From Myxococcales bacterium (GTDB taxonomy: Bacteria > Myxococcota_A > Polyangia > Haliangiales > J016), in the NCBI GenBank assembly GCA_014238595.1, contig JABAAV010000066.1:1-8880 (forward strand): a stretch of 8,880 nucleotides of DNA, given 5' to 3'. The position numbers and the translations under genes are program-made. Positions 6,258 through 8,880 of the stretch are shown here, in pieces. The notes below the pieces were generated by a model. That model was not told the DNA's origin and made no database searches. It saw only the letters and a program-made list of their open reading frames with translations. How positions within the stretch are numbered: position 1 is the stretch's first letter; every line of letters starts with the position of its first letter.

Positions 6258-7280
6258 ATGTCATCTTCTCCAAGCAAGCCTTCCTTTGATGTGGGCGGAC
6301 AAGCTGTCATCGAAGGTGTGATGATGCGGTCAGCTAAATCATTTACCGTGGTCTGTCGAAAACCAGATCAAAGTATCATCATCAAAGAAGAAGCTTGGAA
6401 ACCTCTATGGAAAGACATGTCACTCCTTCGAAAACCGTTTTTCAGAGGGATTATTGTTCTTATTGAATCGCTATGGAATGGCATGTCATCTTTATCATTT
6501 TCAGCTGAACAACAGGAAGAAGAAAAAAAACAAAGCAAAACAAAGCAAAACAAAGCAAAGCAAAGCAAAGCTGCCATGATTCCCGTAATTGCGATATCTG
6601 TGTTGTTTGCTATTGGCCTTTTTGTTGCAGCACCTCATGCGGCAACATGGGCGTTAGGCTCTCTGTTGTCATTCGATATCACCTCAACATGGTTTCATAT
6701 CATCGATGGAACGATCAAAATGTTCATTCTTGTTGGTTATATGGCAATCATATCTCTACTCCCTGACATATACCGTGTATTTCAATACCATGGTGCGGAA
6801 CACAAAGCGATTTTCACCTATGAACAAAATTTGCCACTCACCTTAGAGCATGCAAAAAAACAATCTCGCTTTCATCCTCGCTGCGGTACTTCATTCCTTT
6901 TAATTGTCATCATGGTTTCTACCATTGTATTTAGTGGATTGTTGACCATTCCTCTTTCAGAAAACACGATTGTCGATCATCTTCTGAAAATATTAGTCAA
7001 AATACCACTCATGCTTCCTGTTGCTGGCATCTCTTATGAATTGATCAAAATCTCAGGAAAACGATGTGAAACGAGTACAATTGCGAAAATGTTTGCTCGC
7101 CCCGGCATGCTCTTACAACGTATTACAACGAAAGAACCCGAAGACAATCAGCTTGAAATTGCTTTGATTGCGATCAGGAAAACATTATGGAGAGAAAATC
7201 AACCTTGTTCCGAAGCATCAGAGCCAATCATTGAAACATATAACAACATCTGTGATATCGATTTTCCTCTTGCTACCTGA
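6258..7280 (+). CDS. DUF1385 family integral membrane protein (YqhQ-like)
   Basis: This 340-residue protein carries the family landmarks: GGQAVIEGVMMRS (13-25), FFRGIIVLIESLWNG (61-75), FQYHGAEHKAIFTYE (175-189) and RFHPRCGTSFLLIV (204-217). Hydrophobic segments at about 107-126, 154-169, 213-231 and 245-260 predict several membrane spans. The biochemical role of the family is unestablished. Its repeated location between rpmE and prfA in many bacteria suggests a link to translation or envelope growth, but this is inference. Conserved His and Cys residues (His178, His182, His206, Cys209) could be metal ligands. Oddity: residues 84-106 are a Glu-then-Lys/Gln low-complexity linker encoded by an A8 run and a pentanucleotide repeat (see 6531-6570). 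The start lies 5 nt after rpmE without a visible ribosome binding site, suggesting coupling. prfA follows after 11 nt. Confidence 0.9.
   Translation: MSSSPSKPSFDVGGQAVIEGVMMRSAKSFTVVCRKPDQSIIIKEEAWKPLWKDMSLLRKPFFRGIIVLIESLWNGMSSLSFSAEQQEEEKKQSKTKQNKAKQSKAAMIPVIAISVLFAIGLFVAAPHAATWALGSLLSFDITSTWFHIIDGTIKMFILVGYMAIISLLPDIYRVFQYHGAEHKAIFTYEQNLPLTLEHAKKQSRFHPRCGTSFLLIVIMVSTIVFSGLLTIPLSENTIVDHLLKILVKIPLMLPVAGISYELIKISGKRCETSTIAKMFARPGMLLQRITTKEPEDNQLEIALIAIRKTLWRENQPCSEASEPIIETYNNICDIDFPLAT
6523..6530 (+). repeat. A8 homopolymer in the DUF1385 gene
   Basis: Eight consecutive adenines directly precede the pentanucleotide repeat and encode the Lys-Lys of EEEKKQ. Runs of this length are prone to polymerase slippage during replication or transcription, which would shift the frame of the downstream membrane domain. 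Confidence 0.8.
6531..6570 (+). repeat. Pentanucleotide microsatellite (CAAAG/CAAAA) x8 inside the DUF1385 gene
   Basis: Eight contiguous five-base units run CAAAG, CAAAA, CAAAG, CAAAA, then four CAAAG in a row. In frame they encode a Gln/Ser/Lys/Thr/Asn/Ala linker at residues 92-105 between the N-terminal soluble part and the first membrane span. Because the unit is not a multiple of three, gain or loss of one changes the frame. Gain of one unit meets the TGA at 6577-6579 at once. Loss of one reads about 64 codons to the TGA at 6764-6766. Confidence 0.9.
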
Positions 7281-7291
7281 GAACTTTTATT

Positions 7292-8377
7292 ATGTTCAAT
7301 GTGGAAACATTGGCTTCCCAGATGGAAGAATTAGCAATACGGCATCGAGAGATTGAAGCATTATTAATCAAACCCGAAATCGTAGGAAACCGTAAAGAGT
7401 TTACTGCACTTTCAAAAGAACATGCACGTCTGACTGAATTGGTCACAACATGGCATACTTATTGTACATTGAATCAAGAAATTAATGATGCCAAACATTT
7501 TTTGTTAGAATCTGATAAAGACATGAAAGATTTAGCACAAAGTGAACTGGTTGAATTAGAAATTTCAAAAAAACAAACCGGAGAAGCTCTCCAACTTCTT
7601 TTATTACCGGAAGACCCACATGATGAAAAAAATACAGTCTTAGAAATTCGTGCAGGAACCGGTGGGGATGAAGCAGCATTATTTGCAGGTGATTTGTATC
7701 GTATGTACATGCGCTTTGCTGAACGTAACCAATGGACGATTGAAACGTTGAGTGTCTCAACAAGCATGCCTGGTAGTATCAAAGAAGTATTTGTTTTGAT
7801 CAAAGGGGCTGGCGTCTATTCACGATTAAAATATGAATCAGGGGTACATCGTGTTCAACGAGTACCTTCTACCGAATCGTCTGGACGCATTCACACATCA
7901 GCAGCAACTGTGGTCGTACTCCCTGAAGCAGATACCGTAGATATCAATATTGATGACAAAGAATTACGTATTGATGTCATGCGTGCTGGTGGACCAGGAG
8001 GACAATCGGTGAACACAACAGATTCAGCAGTACGCCTTACACATTTGCCCACAGGGCTTATCGTTATTTGTCAAGATGAAAAATCTCAACACAAAAACAA
8101 ATCAAAAGCTATGAAAATTCTCAGTGCACGACTGTTAGATTTAAAAAAGAAAGAACAAGAAGCTGAAGAACGCAGCAAACGACGCACTCAAATTAAATCT
8201 GGCGATCGTTCAGAAAAAGTTCGTACTTACAATTTTCCACAAGATCGATTAACAGACCATCGTATCAATCTCACTAAACACAATTTGGATTCAATTCTTG
8301 ATGGTAATTTAGATGAAATCATCAATGCACTTCGTGCACATTATCAAACCGAAGCACTCAAAGAAGCGCAATTTTAG
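7292..8377 (+). CDS. prfA: Peptide chain release factor 1
   Basis: The 361-residue protein has normal RF1 length (E. coli 360) and recognises UAA and UAG stop codons on the ribosome, triggering peptide release. Domain 1 is an N-terminal helical bundle (about 1-105). EIRAGTGGDEAALFAGDL (118-135) opens the core. The stop-codon reading loop is in RVPSTESSGRIHTSA (190-204), where Pro-Ser-Thr at 192-194 fills the PxT position (Pro-Ala-Thr in E. coli). Release factor 2 would have SPF, so this is RF1. The catalytic GGQ is at 236-238 within RAGGPGGQSVNTTDSAVRLTH. The gene closes the rightward operon and ends in UAG followed directly by UGA. The prmC methyltransferase gene often found after prfA, which modifies the GGQ glutamine, is not here; a convergent gene occupies the place. 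Confidence 0.97.
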   Translation: MFNVETLASQMEELAIRHREIEALLIKPEIVGNRKEFTALSKEHARLTELVTTWHTYCTLNQEINDAKHFLLESDKDMKDLAQSELVELEISKKQTGEALQLLLLPEDPHDEKNTVLEIRAGTGGDEAALFAGDLYRMYMRFAERNQWTIETLSVSTSMPGSIKEVFVLIKGAGVYSRLKYESGVHRVQRVPSTESSGRIHTSAATVVVLPEADTVDINIDDKELRIDVMRAGGPGGQSVNTTDSAVRLTHLPTGLIVICQDEKSQHKNKSKAMKILSARLLDLKKKEQEAEERSKRRTQIKSGDRSEKVRTYNFPQDRLTDHRINLTKHNLDSILDGNLDEIINALRAHYQTEALKEAQF

Positions 8378-8880
8378 TGATTAACTGCAATTTCTTCTTC
8401 GATCCAAGAACGAAGAAATATGGGAAGATACGGATCGGTATATTGTCGTCCACCAATATAGATAGAAGGTGTGCCTTGCAACCCAATATCTATACCTTCT
8501 TGTCTATCTTTGGTAACAATGGATGCTATCTCATTGCTGTTGAAAGCTTTCTTAAATTTTTTCAGATTAAGCTTTAATTTTCGAGCATAGGAGAACAGTG
8601 CGTCACGTTGATGTAATTTCTGATTGTCAAATAACATCTTGTGCATTGCTTCAAATTTATTCTGACGACCAGCAGCCAATGCAGCACGTGCAGCCATTTT
8701 TGAATTAGGGTGAGATGCTAATGGAAAATGTTTATACTCAAGCATCACATCCTGCGGATATTCTTTAACAACCTTTTTGATGACAGGTGAAACCTCTTTG
8801 CAGATAGGGCAGCCATAATCAAAAAATTCTACAACACGCAAAAGCGCATCTTTAGGACCAATATATAAATCACTGCTCCT
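8374..8880 (-). CDS. DsbA-like thioredoxin-fold oxidoreductase (partial, N-terminus off right edge)
   Basis: The minus-strand frame is open to the window edge: 168 residues precede the stop, starting SSDLYIGPKDALLRVVEFF. It therefore extends beyond an internal TTG at 8841 that might be taken as a start. The active site is FDYGCPICKEVSP, with the CxxC cysteines at residues 24 and 27 counted from the edge. EYKHFPLASHPNSKMAARAALAA belongs to the helical insertion typical of DsbA. GLQGTPSIYIGG supplies the cis-proline (Thr-Pro). This is the DsbA_Thioredoxin_4/BdbD type, usually periplasmic or lipoprotein-anchored, that introduces or isomerises disulfides. The signal sequence would lie outside the window. 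The dipeptide Pro-Ile between the cysteines differs from the common PH, PY or PF and may tune redox potential. It is convergent with prfA, overlapping by 4 nt. Confidence 0.88.
   Translation of the reverse strand, partial: RSSDLYIGPKDALLRVVEFFDYGCPICKEVSPVIKKVVKEYPQDVMLEYKHFPLASHPNSKMAARAALAAGRQNKFEAMHKMLFDNQKLHQRDALFSYARKLKLNLKKFKKAFNSNEIASIVTKDRQEGIDIGLQGTPSIYIGGRQYTDPYLPIFLRSWIEEEIAVNH

Noticed and set aside
6368..6577. 69-codon minus-strand ORF rich in Cys, Phe and Leu
   Set aside because: Its apparent hydrophobic Cys-rich stretch is only the complement of the CAAAG repeat and A8 run in the DUF1385 gene.
7474..7803. Two minus-strand ORFs antisense to prfA
   Set aside because: prfA is intact and conserved over the whole stretch; the antisense frames show no features.
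8377..8577. 66-codon plus-strand ORF after prfA
   Set aside because: Antisense to the DsbA-like gene, whose C-terminal half including the cis-proline motif is clear.
1..8880. Mobile element, prophage, defence island or CRISPR array
   Set aside because: No transposase, integrase, repeat-spacer array or terminal inverted repeats were seen; gene content is housekeeping throughout.

Overview
The window is an ordinary-looking, AT-rich stretch of bacterial chromosome, densely packed with housekeeping genes. I see no phage, insertion sequence, CRISPR array, tRNA or rRNA. Diaminopimelate synthesis, a signal-peptide protein ending in a C-terminal-Phe beta-barrel and a DsbA-like thioredoxin point to a Gram-negative cell. 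Three traits suggest a low-GC relative of the former Deltaproteobacteria (Myxococcota, Bradymonadota or similar): the rpmE - DUF1385 - prfA order, the helical-repeat plus outer-membrane barrel architecture, and a lipase-like esterase. This placement is inference; no marker was searched.

Left, minus strand (1-1875): a cluster reads leftwards. It holds an exported protein with an N-terminal TPR-like helical part, a basic-then-acidic linker and an outer-membrane beta-barrel. After 23 nt comes a frataxin/CyaY homologue with a GTG start. It overlaps the 5' end of an alpha/beta-hydrolase (lipase-like) gene that runs off the left edge. No ATG opens the hydrolase at its likely start, so it is easy to miss.

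Divergent intergenic region (1876-2184, 309 nt): it separates the two transcription units. It holds paired TGATCA-core palindromes, a short hairpin, a 16/17-bp tandem duplication and a possible extended -10 box for the rightward operon.

Right, plus strand (2185-8377): seven genes lie head to tail with gaps of at most 45 nt or overlaps of 1-4 nt: gdhA (glutamate dehydrogenase), ribF (FMN/FAD synthesis), dapA and dapB (the first two committed steps of diaminopimelate/lysine synthesis), rpmE (ribosomal protein L31), a DUF1385 membrane protein and prfA (release factor 1). They probably form one operon joining amino-acid and cofactor supply, cell-wall precursor synthesis and translation. The 45-nt dapB-rpmE gap folds on paper into three consecutive small hairpins. 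The DUF1385 gene carries eight CAAAG/CAAAA pentanucleotide units, a length whose slippage would shift the frame.

Right edge, minus strand (8374-8880): a DsbA/thioredoxin-fold protein with a CPIC active site converges on prfA, their stop codons interleaving. Its 5' end lies outside the window.

I found no clearly new multi-gene system. The best leads are the slippage-prone repeat in the DUF1385 gene, the structured rpmE leader, the frataxin gene in an apparently deltaproteobacterial context, and the charge-switch linker of the barrel protein.
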